From DATLGB01 sp038258425 (GTDB lineage Bacteria; Actinomycetota; Thermoleophilia; Solirubrobacterales; Solirubrobacteraceae), in the NCBI GenBank assembly GCA_038258425.1, contig JBBSPV010000013.1:16166-80165 (forward strand): a stretch of DNA of 64,000 nucleotides, in the 5' to 3' direction. The position numbers and the translations under genes were made by a program. The notes beneath the pieces are model-generated. The model ran no database searches. It was not told the origin of the DNA and saw only the letters and a list, made by a program, of their open reading frames with translations. This document shows, piece after piece, positions 9,979 through 17,723 of this stretch. Within the stretch, counting starts at the first letter, position 1, and each line of letters begins with the position of its first letter.

Positions 9979-10848
9979 GTGCCGCGTCCCGTGCCCACCG
10001 TGCTGACCGTGGCGGGTTCGGACTCCGGCGGTGCGGCCGGCATCCAGGCCGACCTCAAGGCGCTCGCGGCGGCCGGCGTCCACGGGATGACCGCCGTCAC
10101 CGCCCTCACCGCGCAGAGCACCGTCGAGGTCACCGGCATCCACGCCGTGCCGCCCGCCTTCGTCCTCGAGCAGGTGCGCACGGTGCTCGACGACCTCGGC
10201 GTGGACGCCGTCAAGACCGGCATGCTCGGCTCGGCGCAGACCGTGCTCGCGGTCGAGGCGGCCCTCGGGCTGCTGGCGCCGGGAACGCCGGTGGTCGTCG
10301 ACCCGGTCATGGTCGCCGAGTCCGGCGCCACGCTGCTCGACGCGGAGGCCAGCGCGGCGGTGGTCGAGCGCCTGCTCCCGCTCGCCACCGTGGTGACGCC
10401 CAACCTCCCCGAGGCGCGCGCGCTGGCTCGCACCGCCGGCCTGGACGTGGCCGGCGCGGACGACGACCCGGCCGCCGTCGAGGCGCTGGCTCGCGCCCTG
10501 CACGGCCTCGGCCCGGCCGTCGTCGTGATCACCGGCGGCCATCGCGAGGTCCTCGAGGACGTCGTCTACGACGGCACGGAGCTGCACCGCCTCGCCGGCG
10601 AGCGCCATCCCGGGGGCGCGACCCACGGCTCCGGCTGCACCCACGCGTCGACGCTCGCCGCCCGCCTGGCGCTCGGCGACGACCCGCTCGAGGCGGCCGT
10701 CGCGGCCCGCGCCGCCGCGGCCCGGGCCGTGCGCGACGGCCTGCGCGGCCTCGGCGCCGGTCAGGGCCCGGTCGACGTGCTCGGCGTCGCCGCCCGCGCG
10801 CGCCAGAGCGCCCGCCATCCGCCGGAGCCTGCAACGGATCTGTCATGA
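9979..10848 (+). CDS. thiD: Hydroxymethylpyrimidine/phosphomethylpyrimidine kinase
   Basis: 289 residues of ribokinase-like fold: AGSDSGGAAGIQADLKAL near residues 10-27, VKTGMLGSAQTV, VVDPVMVAESGATLL, and the anion hole/catalytic ATHGSGCTHASTLAARLA. It phosphorylates HMP and HMP-P for thiamine synthesis. A TACCCT hexamer at 9966-9971 lies 7 nt before the GTG with no ribosome-binding site, so the mRNA is probably leaderless. I see no TPP riboswitch in the 51-nt gap upstream. No other thi gene is nearby. Confidence 0.95.
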   Translation: MPRPVPTVLTVAGSDSGGAAGIQADLKALAAAGVHGMTAVTALTAQSTVEVTGIHAVPPAFVLEQVRTVLDDLGVDAVKTGMLGSAQTVLAVEAALGLLAPGTPVVVDPVMVAESGATLLDAEASAAVVERLLPLATVVTPNLPEARALARTAGLDVAGADDDPAAVEALARALHGLGPAVVVITGGHREVLEDVVYDGTELHRLAGERHPGGATHGSGCTHASTLAARLALGDDPLEAAVAARAAAARAVRDGLRGLGAGQGPVDVLGVAARARQSARHPPEPATDLS

Positions 10849-10858
10849 TCGCCCGTCC

Positions 10859-11110
10859 ATGAAGTTCCTCCGCATGCGACCAGGACACGGCGAGCAGCTG
10901 ATCGCCGAGGGCGACCCCGCGGTGGACGCGGACGAGCGGGCGCTCGTGGAGGAGTTCCGCCGCCAGCTCGACGCGGGCATGTGGGCGGCCGTGCCGGTGC
11001 GCAGCCGGACCGGCCGCCGCGAGGCGACCATGGTCCAGCGCTTCGGCGACATCCCGCGCGACACCGACCGCGTGATCTTCTTCCCGCGGGCGGCGGGCGG
11101 CGCCTCGTGA
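10859..11110 (+). CDS. Small conserved protein of unknown function
   Basis: 83 residues, soluble, mixed charge, beginning MKFLRMRPGHGEQLIAEGDP and ending with a run of small residues. No motif that I recognise. The GTG start of the next gene overlaps its stop (GTGA at 11107-11110), so the two form a translationally coupled pair. Confidence 0.7.
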   Translation: MKFLRMRPGHGEQLIAEGDPAVDADERALVEEFRRQLDAGMWAAVPVRSRTGRREATMVQRFGDIPRDTDRVIFFPRAAGGAS

Positions 11111-11730
11111 TCGCCGCGCTCATCGTCACCGCGATCGTCGCCTTCGCCCTGATGGCCGATACCACCGTGCCGGCCGTCGCGCGCCGCTGGGAGGGGCTGA
11201 AGGCCCGCCGGCGGGCGCACGCCGACGGCGTGCCCGCCTACGACCCCGGTCGCGAGCGCCGCGCCGAGCAGCGTGCCCGCGAGCTGCTGCGCTCCTGCGT
11301 CAACGACGAGGAGTGGGAGATGTACCGCGACCTCGGCTTCCTGCGCGTGTGGGGTGGCCAGGCCATGGGGCCGGAGGAGGGCTGGGACCTCGGCGGCGCG
11401 CCGTACGCGTACCTCGTCTACCCGCACAAGCCGATCGTCGCCTACCTGCCGCAGACGACCCAGCTGCTCAACGAGTACTGCGTCGAGTTCCCGGACGACA
11501 CGCGGCCCTTCGGCTCCGTCCGCCTCCCGGACTCCGACGACGTGCTCGCCAAGTGGATGGCGCTCAAGGGCGACGAGCAGCGCCTGATCGCCTCCGCGAA
11601 CCTCCACCTCCCGGGCCGCCAGGTCGATCCGCGCAAGGTCGCGCGCGACCTCTGGCGGCTGCGCCAGTGGGAGCGCACCCGCATGGAGCGCGCCGCCCGC
11701 GCGCCCCGCGAGGCCTCCGGCCAGGCCTGA
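11107..11730 (+). CDS. Membrane-anchored protein of unknown function
   Basis: 207 residues. One N-terminal hydrophobic helix (IAALIVTAIVAFALMA, about 2-17) is followed by a basic stretch and a soluble domain containing LLRSCVNDEEWEMYRDLGFL and PYAYLVYPHKPIVAYLPQTT. The second half is charged and helical. The topology suggests a cytoplasmic domain tethered to the membrane. Coupled to the 83-residue gene upstream by a GTGA overlap. No function assigned. Confidence 0.75.
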   Translation: MIAALIVTAIVAFALMADTTVPAVARRWEGLKARRRAHADGVPAYDPGRERRAEQRARELLRSCVNDEEWEMYRDLGFLRVWGGQAMGPEEGWDLGGAPYAYLVYPHKPIVAYLPQTTQLLNEYCVEFPDDTRPFGSVRLPDSDDVLAKWMALKGDEQRLIASANLHLPGRQVDPRKVARDLWRLRQWERTRMERAARAPREASGQA

Positions 11731-11760
11731 CCCCGACCCGGCAATAAGCTCCTCGGCGCC

Positions 11761-13440
11761 ATGCCGGAGGCTCTGGATCCCAAGCACCGCTCGCGCGCCC
11801 TGACCGACGGCCCGCACCGCGCGGCCGCACGGGCCTACCTGCACGGCATCGGCTTCGACGCCGAGGCGCTCTCGAAGCCGATCATCGGCGTCGCCTCGAC
11901 CTGGATCGAGACGATGCCCTGCAACTTCCACCTGCGCGCGCTCGCCGCCCGGGTCAAGGAGGGCATCCGCGAGGCGGGCGGCACGCCGATGGAGCTCAAC
12001 ACCATCGCGATCTCCGACGGCATCACCATGGGCACGAGCGGCATGAAGACGTCGCTCGTCTCGCGCGAGGTCATCGCCGACTCGATCGAGCTCGTCGCCG
12101 AGGGCCACCTGTTCGACGGCCTCGTGGTGCTCACGGGATGCGACAAGACGATCCCCGGCGGGGCGATGGCGCTCGCGCGTGTCAACGTGCCAGGGGTGCT
12201 GCTCTACGGCGGCAGCATCATGCCCGGCCACTGGCGCGGCCACGACGTCACCATCCAGGACGTCTTCGAGGCGGTCGGGGCGCACGCCGCCGGCACGATG
12301 AGCGACGAGGACCTCGCCGACCTCGAGCAGCACGCGAGCCCCGGTGCCGGCGCCTGCGGCGCGCAGTTCACTGCGAACACCATGGGCATGGTGTTCGAGG
12401 TCCTCGGGCTGTCCCCGGCGGGGTCGAGCATGGTGCCGGCCGAGGACGGCCGCAAGCCGGAGGTCGCCCGGGAGGCGGGCCGGCTCGTGATGGACGTCCT
12501 GCGCCGGGGACTGCGGCCGCGCGACATCGTGACGCGCGACGGCCTGGAGAACGCCATCGCCGCCATCGCCACCAGCGGTGGGTCGACCAACGGCGTCCTG
12601 CACCTGATGGCGCTCGCCCAGGAGGCAGGGGTCGAGCTCGGCCTGCAGGACTTCGACCGCATCTCGACCGCCACCGCCACGACCTGCGACCTCAAGCCGG
12701 GAGGCCGGTTCGTCGCCGCGGACCTGTACCGGGCCGGTGGCGTCCCGCTCGTGGCCAGGCGGCTCCTCGAGCTCGGCGTCCTGCACGCGGACGCGCCCAC
12801 GGTGACCGGTCAGACGATCGGCGACATCGCCCGGACCGCGGTCGAGGCGGCGGGCCAGGAGGTCGTCCTGCCCGCCGACGCCCCGCTCAAGCCGACCGGG
12901 GGCCTGGCCATCCTCGGGGGCAACCTCGCGCCCGAGGGGTCCGTCGTGAAGCTGTCGGGCCACGAGCGCCGCTACCACCAGGGGCCGGCGCGGGTCTTCG
13001 AGGGCGAGGAGGCCGCCATGGCCGCCGTCACGACGGGCGCCATCGAGGCCGGCGACGTGCTCGTGATCCGCAACGAGGGCCCGGTCGGCGGGCCCGGCAT
13101 GCGCGAGATGCTCGCGGTCACGGCCGCGCTCGCCGGCACCGGCATGGGGGAGCACGTCGCGCTGCTCACCGACGGCCGCTTCTCCGGTGCGACGCGCGGC
13201 TTCATGGCCGGCCACGTCGCGCCCGAGGCGGTCAGGGGCGGCCCGATCGCCGCGGTCCGCGAGGGCGACACGATCACCATCGACGTCGAGCGCCGCCGCA
13301 TGGACGTCGACCTCTCCGACGAGGAGATCGCCGAGCGGCTCGCCGCCTACGACGTGCCGGCGCCGCTGCACACCACCGGGGTGCTCGGCAAGTACGCCCG
13401 GCTCGTCTCCAGCGCCTCGGAGGGCGCCGTCACCCGCTGA
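11761..13440 (+). CDS. ilvD: Dihydroxy-acid dehydratase
   Basis: 559 residues, the full family length. The iron-sulfur cysteines are seen in LTGCDKTIPGG (near residue 127) and SPGAGACGAQFTANTMGM (near 200). The C-terminal half has GRFSGATRGFMAGHVAPEA and GDTITIDVE, as in IlvD/Edd enzymes. It converts dihydroxy acids to 2-keto acids in valine, leucine and isoleucine synthesis. TAAGCT at 11745-11750 is 10 nt before the ATG, so transcription is probably leaderless. No other ilv gene is nearby. Confidence 0.96.
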   Translation: MPEALDPKHRSRALTDGPHRAAARAYLHGIGFDAEALSKPIIGVASTWIETMPCNFHLRALAARVKEGIREAGGTPMELNTIAISDGITMGTSGMKTSLVSREVIADSIELVAEGHLFDGLVVLTGCDKTIPGGAMALARVNVPGVLLYGGSIMPGHWRGHDVTIQDVFEAVGAHAAGTMSDEDLADLEQHASPGAGACGAQFTANTMGMVFEVLGLSPAGSSMVPAEDGRKPEVAREAGRLVMDVLRRGLRPRDIVTRDGLENAIAAIATSGGSTNGVLHLMALAQEAGVELGLQDFDRISTATATTCDLKPGGRFVAADLYRAGGVPLVARRLLELGVLHADAPTVTGQTIGDIARTAVEAAGQEVVLPADAPLKPTGGLAILGGNLAPEGSVVKLSGHERRYHQGPARVFEGEEAAMAAVTTGAIEAGDVLVIRNEGPVGGPGMREMLAVTAALAGTGMGEHVALLTDGRFSGATRGFMAGHVAPEAVRGGPIAAVREGDTITIDVERRRMDVDLSDEEIAERLAAYDVPAPLHTTGVLGKYARLVSSASEGAVTR

Positions 13441-13483
13441 GTGACCGCAGTACCGGACGCCCAGCGTCCGCGGGTGCGGTCAC
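13441..13483. terminator. Two-part hairpin between convergent ilvD and hydrolase genes
   Basis: GTGACCGCA (13441-13449) pairs perfectly with TGCGGTCAC (13475-13483), and inside it GGACGC (13455-13460) pairs with GCGTCC (13464-13469). The structure starts right after the ilvD stop and overlaps the stop codon of the convergent hydrolase. It fits a bidirectional terminator, although there is no T-tract. Confidence 0.7.
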
Positions 13484-14409
13484 AGGAAGTCGAGCAACTC
13501 GGCGTTGAACGCTTCCGGGAACTCGAGCATCGGCCGGTGCCCCGCCCCGTGGAGCACGACCGTGCGCGCGTCCGGGATCGGCGCCGCGATCGTCGCGGCG
13601 TCCGACACGCCGAGGATCGTGTCGTGATCGCCCCACAGCAGCAGCGTCGGGCAGGCGATCCGCTCCAGCTCGTCGCGCAGGTCCAGACCGCGCAGCGCCC
13701 GCATGGCGTCGAGGTAGCCCGGCGTGCGCCGCGCGAGGCGCAGCAGCTCGACCTGGAGCTCCGGCGCCAGGCGCTGGGGCACGTGGATCCCCGTCCCCCC
13801 GACCGCGGTGGCCCGTAGCCGCGGCCGGCGCGGCACCGGCGCCGGCTCGCCCGGCGTGCCGTCCCGCTGCGCGTGGGCCTCGGCCCGGCCCGCGAGGGCG
13901 ACGAGGACCCGCGAGCGCCGGTAGGCGCCCCACAGCACCGCGGGCGCGGCCAGCGCGAGCCGCTGCACGAGCGCCGGACGCCGCAGGGCGAGCTCGGCGG
14001 CGACCAGGCCTCCGAGGGAGTGCCCGACGACCGCGGCCCGCTCGATTCCCAGCGCGCCGAGCAGCGCCGCGACGGTGCGGGCGTAGCCGGCGAGCGAGAT
14101 GGGCCCGGCGGGCATCGGCGACCCGCCGAAGCCCGGCAGGTCGAGCGCGATCACCCGGCGGGTGGCGGCGAGCGCGGGCAGCTGCATGACCCACACCGGC
14201 CAGGCCGCGCCCAGACCGTGGACGAGGAGTACGGGCGGACCCTCGCCGAGCTCGACGAGCTGGAGCGTCTCGTCGCCGACGCGCACGGAGCGCCGGTGCG
14301 CGGCCCAGTCCACGTCGAGCCACGCCGCGCGCGGTCCGTCGTAGTCCGCCGACGGCCCCGGGCGCAGCAGGGTGCGGGTGACGTCGAGCAGCGCCGAGCG
14401 CGGGGCCAT
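13480..14409 (-). CDS. Alpha/beta hydrolase
   Basis: 309 residues with the alpha/beta hydrolase fold: oxyanion loop VLLVHGLGAAWPVW, DLPGFGGSP, nucleophile elbow VVGHSLGGLVA, the acid region LLWGDHDTILG, and the catalytic His in LHGAGHRPMLEFPEAF. Substrate unknown. The ATG at 14409 begins MAPRSALLDV and is preferred to an upstream codon at 14478 that would reach into the divergent promoter region. Convergent with ilvD; its stop lies inside the shared hairpin. Confidence 0.9.
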   Translation of the reverse strand: MAPRSALLDVTRTLLRPGPSADYDGPRAAWLDVDWAAHRRSVRVGDETLQLVELGEGPPVLLVHGLGAAWPVWVMQLPALAATRRVIALDLPGFGGSPMPAGPISLAGYARTVAALLGALGIERAAVVGHSLGGLVAAELALRRPALVQRLALAAPAVLWGAYRRSRVLVALAGRAEAHAQRDGTPGEPAPVPRRPRLRATAVGGTGIHVPQRLAPELQVELLRLARRTPGYLDAMRALRGLDLRDELERIACPTLLLWGDHDTILGVSDAATIAAPIPDARTVVLHGAGHRPMLEFPEAFNAELLDFL

Positions 14410-14515
14410 GGCGCGGCGAAGCCTACGCGGCCTGCAACTTCGCGTGCACGCGGGCGCGCCCTTGGCGGCCGTCCGCATGCCGGTCTAGAATCTCCGACCG
14501 GAGACCCCACGACGC

Positions 14516-15553
14516 ATGCGCTCGAAGACCTTCATCGCGGTCGCCGCCGTGCTCCTGGTGCTCCTCGTCGCCGCGGGCGGCGTCTACGCGTACGACTCGA
14601 GCCGCGAGGACCGGATCGCCGACGGGGTGACGATCGCCGGCGTCGACGTCGGCGGCCTCTCCGCCTCTCAGGCGCGCTCCAAGGTACACGCCGAGGTCGC
14701 CGGACCGCTGCGCCGGCCCGTCGTCGCCCGCTACCGCCACCACCGCTACACCCTGACCCCGAAGACCTCGAGAGTGACCGTCGACGTCGACTCCTCCGTC
14801 CGCGCGGCCGTCGAGCGGTCCCGCGACGGCGGCATCTTCTCGCGCACGGTGCGCGGCCTCACCGGCGGCGACGTCGAGGCCGAGGTGGACCCGAGCGTCG
14901 ACTACGACGCCCGCGGCGTCTCGCGCCTGGTCGACCGGGTCCGCAGCGGGCTCGACCGCGAGCCGGTCGACGCGCGGGTGGACTTCGCCGGCGGGACGGT
15001 CGACCGGGTCGCCTCCCACGAGGGCATGCAGGTGCGGTCGGGCACGCTGCGCCGCCAGGTGACCGAGGCGCTCGTGTCGCCGACGGGTACCCGTCACGTC
15101 CGGATCCGGGTTCGCCACGTCGATCCCGACGTGACCACGGGCGAGCTCGCGAAGCACTATCCCACGGTCGTCATGGTCAACCGGGGCGCGTTCCAGCTCT
15201 CGCTCTACAAGCACCTCAAGCTCGAGAAGTCCTACCCCGTGGCTGTCGGGCAGATCGGCCTCGAGACCCCCGCCGGGCGCTACACGATCCAGAACAAGGC
15301 CGAGAACCCGGTCTGGAACGTCCCCAACTCGGCGTGGGCGGGCAGTCTCGCGGGCACCGCCGTGCCGCCCGGGCCGTCCAACCCGCTCAAGGCGCGCTGG
15401 ATGGGCATCTACAACGGCGCCGGCATCCACGGCACCGATTCCATCGGCTCCCTCGGCAGCGCGGCCTCCCACGGCTGTGTGCGCATGGCCATCCCCGACG
15501 TGATCGACCTCTACGACCGCGTCGACGTCGGCACGCCGGTCTACGTCCTCTGA
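14516..15553 (+). CDS. L,D-transpeptidase with peptidoglycan-binding-like domain
   Basis: 345 residues: an N-terminal membrane anchor (about 5-24, AVAAVLLVLLVAAGG), a VanW/PG_binding_4-like region (DGVTIAGVDVGGLSASQA), and a C-terminal YkuD domain with HGTDSIGSLGSAASHGCVRM carrying the catalytic His and Cys. It would form 3-3 crosslinks or attach proteins in the cell wall, outside the membrane. TAGAAT at 14486-14491 is a plausible -10 giving a leader of about 20 nt with GGAG at 14500. Confidence 0.93.
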   Translation: MRSKTFIAVAAVLLVLLVAAGGVYAYDSSREDRIADGVTIAGVDVGGLSASQARSKVHAEVAGPLRRPVVARYRHHRYTLTPKTSRVTVDVDSSVRAAVERSRDGGIFSRTVRGLTGGDVEAEVDPSVDYDARGVSRLVDRVRSGLDREPVDARVDFAGGTVDRVASHEGMQVRSGTLRRQVTEALVSPTGTRHVRIRVRHVDPDVTTGELAKHYPTVVMVNRGAFQLSLYKHLKLEKSYPVAVGQIGLETPAGRYTIQNKAENPVWNVPNSAWAGSLAGTAVPPGPSNPLKARWMGIYNGAGIHGTDSIGSLGSAASHGCVRMAIPDVIDLYDRVDVGTPVYVL

Positions 15554-15563
15554 GCGGCTCGCC

Positions 15564-15887
15564 TCAGCGCGACCAGAACGTCGTGTCGGCGTCCGGGGCG
15601 GGCCCGCGCGCGTCGCCGATGCCCACCTCCGCGACGGACACCTCCTCCCAGCCCTCGGCCAGGAGGGAGGCGTGGTGCGGCGAGTGGCGAATGCACAGGG
15701 CACCGATGTACACGCCCCGAGTCGCCTTGCGCATCACCGCGTACCACATCATCTGCGCGTCCAGCGTCCCCTGGATGCGAAACCACGGCCGCTGCGGCCC
15801 CTCGCGGGGATCGGCGAGCCCGGCCTCCGCGAGCTGGCGCTCGGTCGCCACCTGACCCGAGGTCGTGTCGATGAAGAACGCGGCCAC
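15564..15887 (-). CDS. Small soluble protein of unknown function
   Basis: 107 residues with a conserved-looking core: FFIDTTSGQVATERQLAEAG, then WFRIQGTLDAQMMWYAVMRK and IRHSPHHASLLAEGWEEV. It could be a small enzyme-like or DNA-associated domain, but I do not recognise it. GTG start at 15887, with TATCGT (complement of 15896-15901) 8 nt upstream, supporting a leaderless start. Its 5' end overlaps the start region of the divergent xerD. Confidence 0.7.
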   Translation of the reverse strand: MAAFFIDTTSGQVATERQLAEAGLADPREGPQRPWFRIQGTLDAQMMWYAVMRKATRGVYIGALCIRHSPHHASLLAEGWEEVSVAEVGIGDARGPAPDADTTFWSR

Positions 15888-16821
15888 GAGCGCAGACGAT
15901 AGGTCGCAGCCCCCGCGCCTGGACCCCGCCTGGCGCGACGCGCTCGCGCTCTTTCAGCGCGACCTGCGCCGTCGCGGCGCCGCCGAGCGCACCCGCCGCG
16001 CCTACGGCATCGACCTCGGCCAGCTCGCCGCCTGGGCGACGGCCGCCGGCGTCGCCCCGGAGGCCGTCGACTACCGGGCCCTGCGCCGCTACGCCGCTCG
16101 GCTGTCCGAGCGCGGGGTGGCGGCGACGACCGTCGCGCGCAAGCTCGCGGCGACCCGGCAGTTCTTCGGCTCACTGGTCGAGCACGGGCGCATGAGCGCG
16201 AACCCGGCCGACCTCATGCCCCTGCCCCGTCGCCCCGCCCCGCTGCCCAAGGCGATGACGGCCGCCGACGTCTCGGGCCTGCTGGACCGCATCCCCGCCA
16301 ACGCCCCGCTCGAGCTGCGCGACCGCGCGCTGTTCGAGCTCGCCTACGGCTGCGGGCTGCGCGCGGAGGAGCTCGTGACGCTCGAGCTCGGCTCCGTCGA
16401 GTTCGAGGCCGAGGCCGTGCGCGTCGAGGGCAAGGGCCAGAAGACCCGGATCGTGCCCGCCGGCGAGCCGGCCCTGCGCGCCGTGCAGGCCTACCTCGAG
16501 CGCGGCCGGCCCGCGCTGCGGGCCGAGGGCGGCGGCGCGGGCGAGCCGGCGCTGCTGCTCTCGAAGTCCGGACGCCGGCTCTCCACGAGCGACGTCCGCC
16601 GCCGGCTGCGCGTGTGGGCGCGCTCGGCGGGCGCCCCGGACGACGTCCATCCGCACGCGCTGCGTCACTCCTACGCGACGCACATGCTCGAGGGCGGAGC
16701 CGACCTGCGGGCCATCCAGGAGCTCCTCGGACACGCGACGATCAGCACGACCCAGGTCTACACTCGGGTAGAGTCGGCGCGGCTGCGAGCCGCCTACTCG
16801 CGCAGCCATCCACGGGCCTGA
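15871..16821 (+). CDS. xerD: Tyrosine recombinase XerD-like
   Basis: 316 residues: N-terminal SAM-like core-binding domain (about 15-105) and C-terminal catalytic domain with R in YGCGLRAEELVTLE, K in GKGQKTRIVP, HALRHSYATHML, LLGHATISTTQVYTRV including the nucleophilic Tyr. XerC/D resolve chromosome dimers at dif. The start is unclear: GTG 15865 or ATG 15871 overlap the divergent gene by 17-23 nt; a CTG at 15919, just before the conserved LDPAWRDAL, would avoid the overlap. Directly followed by the sigma gene. Confidence 0.92.
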   Translation: MKNAATSADDRSQPPRLDPAWRDALALFQRDLRRRGAAERTRRAYGIDLGQLAAWATAAGVAPEAVDYRALRRYAARLSERGVAATTVARKLAATRQFFGSLVEHGRMSANPADLMPLPRRPAPLPKAMTAADVSGLLDRIPANAPLELRDRALFELAYGCGLRAEELVTLELGSVEFEAEAVRVEGKGQKTRIVPAGEPALRAVQAYLERGRPALRAEGGGAGEPALLLSKSGRRLSTSDVRRRLRVWARSAGAPDDVHPHALRHSYATHMLEGGADLRAIQELLGHATISTTQVYTRVESARLRAAYSRSHPRA

Positions 16822-16844
16822 CAGGGGCCAAGGAGCGGGGAACC

Positions 16845-17630
16845 CTGGAGACGAACGTCAAAGCCATCGAGCTTCGTGACCTGTGGCGTCGCTACAAGTC
16901 GACGGACTCGGATCGGGCGCGCGAACAGCTCGTGGTGGCGTACTCCCCGCTGGTGAAGTACGTCGCGGGCCGGATGTCGAGCGGCCTGCCCGCCCACGTG
17001 GAGGAGGCCGACCTCATCTCCTACGGGCTGATCGGCCTGATCAACGCGATCGAGCGCTTCGACCTCGGCCGCGAGATCAAGTTCGAGACCTACGCGATCA
17101 CCCGCATCAAGGGCTCGATCATCGACGAGCTGCGCGCGCTGGACTGGGTGCCGCGCTCCGTCCGTGCCCGCGCCCGTGAGATCGAGCGGGTTCACGGCAA
17201 GCTCGAGCACCGGCTCCAGCGGACCCCGACCGACGACGAGATGGCCACGGAGATGGGGCTGTCGGCCACGGAGTTCCAGGACGCGCTCGTCCGGATCTCG
17301 ACCTCGACGGTGGTCGCCCTGGACGAGCTGTGGTCGGTCTCGGACGCCTCGGGCGACCAGGTCTCGCTGCTCGACACGCTGCACGACCCCGACGCGCCGG
17401 ACCCCGAGAGCCTGCTCGACGCCTCCGAGCTCAAGGACCGCCTCGCCGACGCCATCAGCGCCCTGCCCGAGCGGGAGAAGCTCGTGATCGCGCTGTACTA
17501 CTACGAGAACCTCACGCTCCGCGAGATCGGCGAGGTGCTCGGCGTGACCGAGTCGCGCATCTCCCAGCTGCACACCAAGGCGGTGCTGCGGCTCAAGAGC
17601 CGCCTGCAGGGCGACAACCTCCGCCCCTAG
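16845..17630 (+). CDS. FliA/WhiG-family RNA polymerase sigma factor
   Basis: 261 residues with regions 2 (LVKYVAGRMSSGLPAHVEEADLI and IERFDLGREIKFETYAITRIKG), 3 (LQRTPTDDEMATEMG) and 4 (LPEREKLVIALYYYENLTLREIGEVLGVTESRISQLH). The protein begins ETNVKAIELRDLWRRY. The only start codon placed correctly is a CTG at 16845, 9 nt after AAGGAG (16830-16835); there is no ATG, GTG or TTG nearby in frame. No flagellar genes are in the window, so a developmental or stress role like WhiG is possible but not shown. Confidence 0.92.
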   Translation: METNVKAIELRDLWRRYKSTDSDRAREQLVVAYSPLVKYVAGRMSSGLPAHVEEADLISYGLIGLINAIERFDLGREIKFETYAITRIKGSIIDELRALDWVPRSVRARAREIERVHGKLEHRLQRTPTDDEMATEMGLSATEFQDALVRISTSTVVALDELWSVSDASGDQVSLLDTLHDPDAPDPESLLDASELKDRLADAISALPEREKLVIALYYYENLTLREIGEVLGVTESRISQLHTKAVLRLKSRLQGDNLRP

Positions 17631-17642
17631 GCCGGTCCGGCC

Positions 17643-17662
17643 GGCCGCGGTATCCGCGGGCC
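17643..17662 (+). terminator. GC-rich hairpin after the sigma gene
   Basis: CCGCGG (17645-17650), loop TAT, CCGCGG (17654-17659), extended by flanking GG and CC with one bulge. It sits 13 nt after the sigma stop. A TTGACA follows at 17663-17668, but I see no good -10 at the matching distance. Confidence 0.45.
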
Positions 17663-17723
17663 TTGACAAGCCCGGGGCGCCGCGCGAGGGTCCGCGCACC
17701 CGTCCCCGAGGAGAGGAGCTGGC

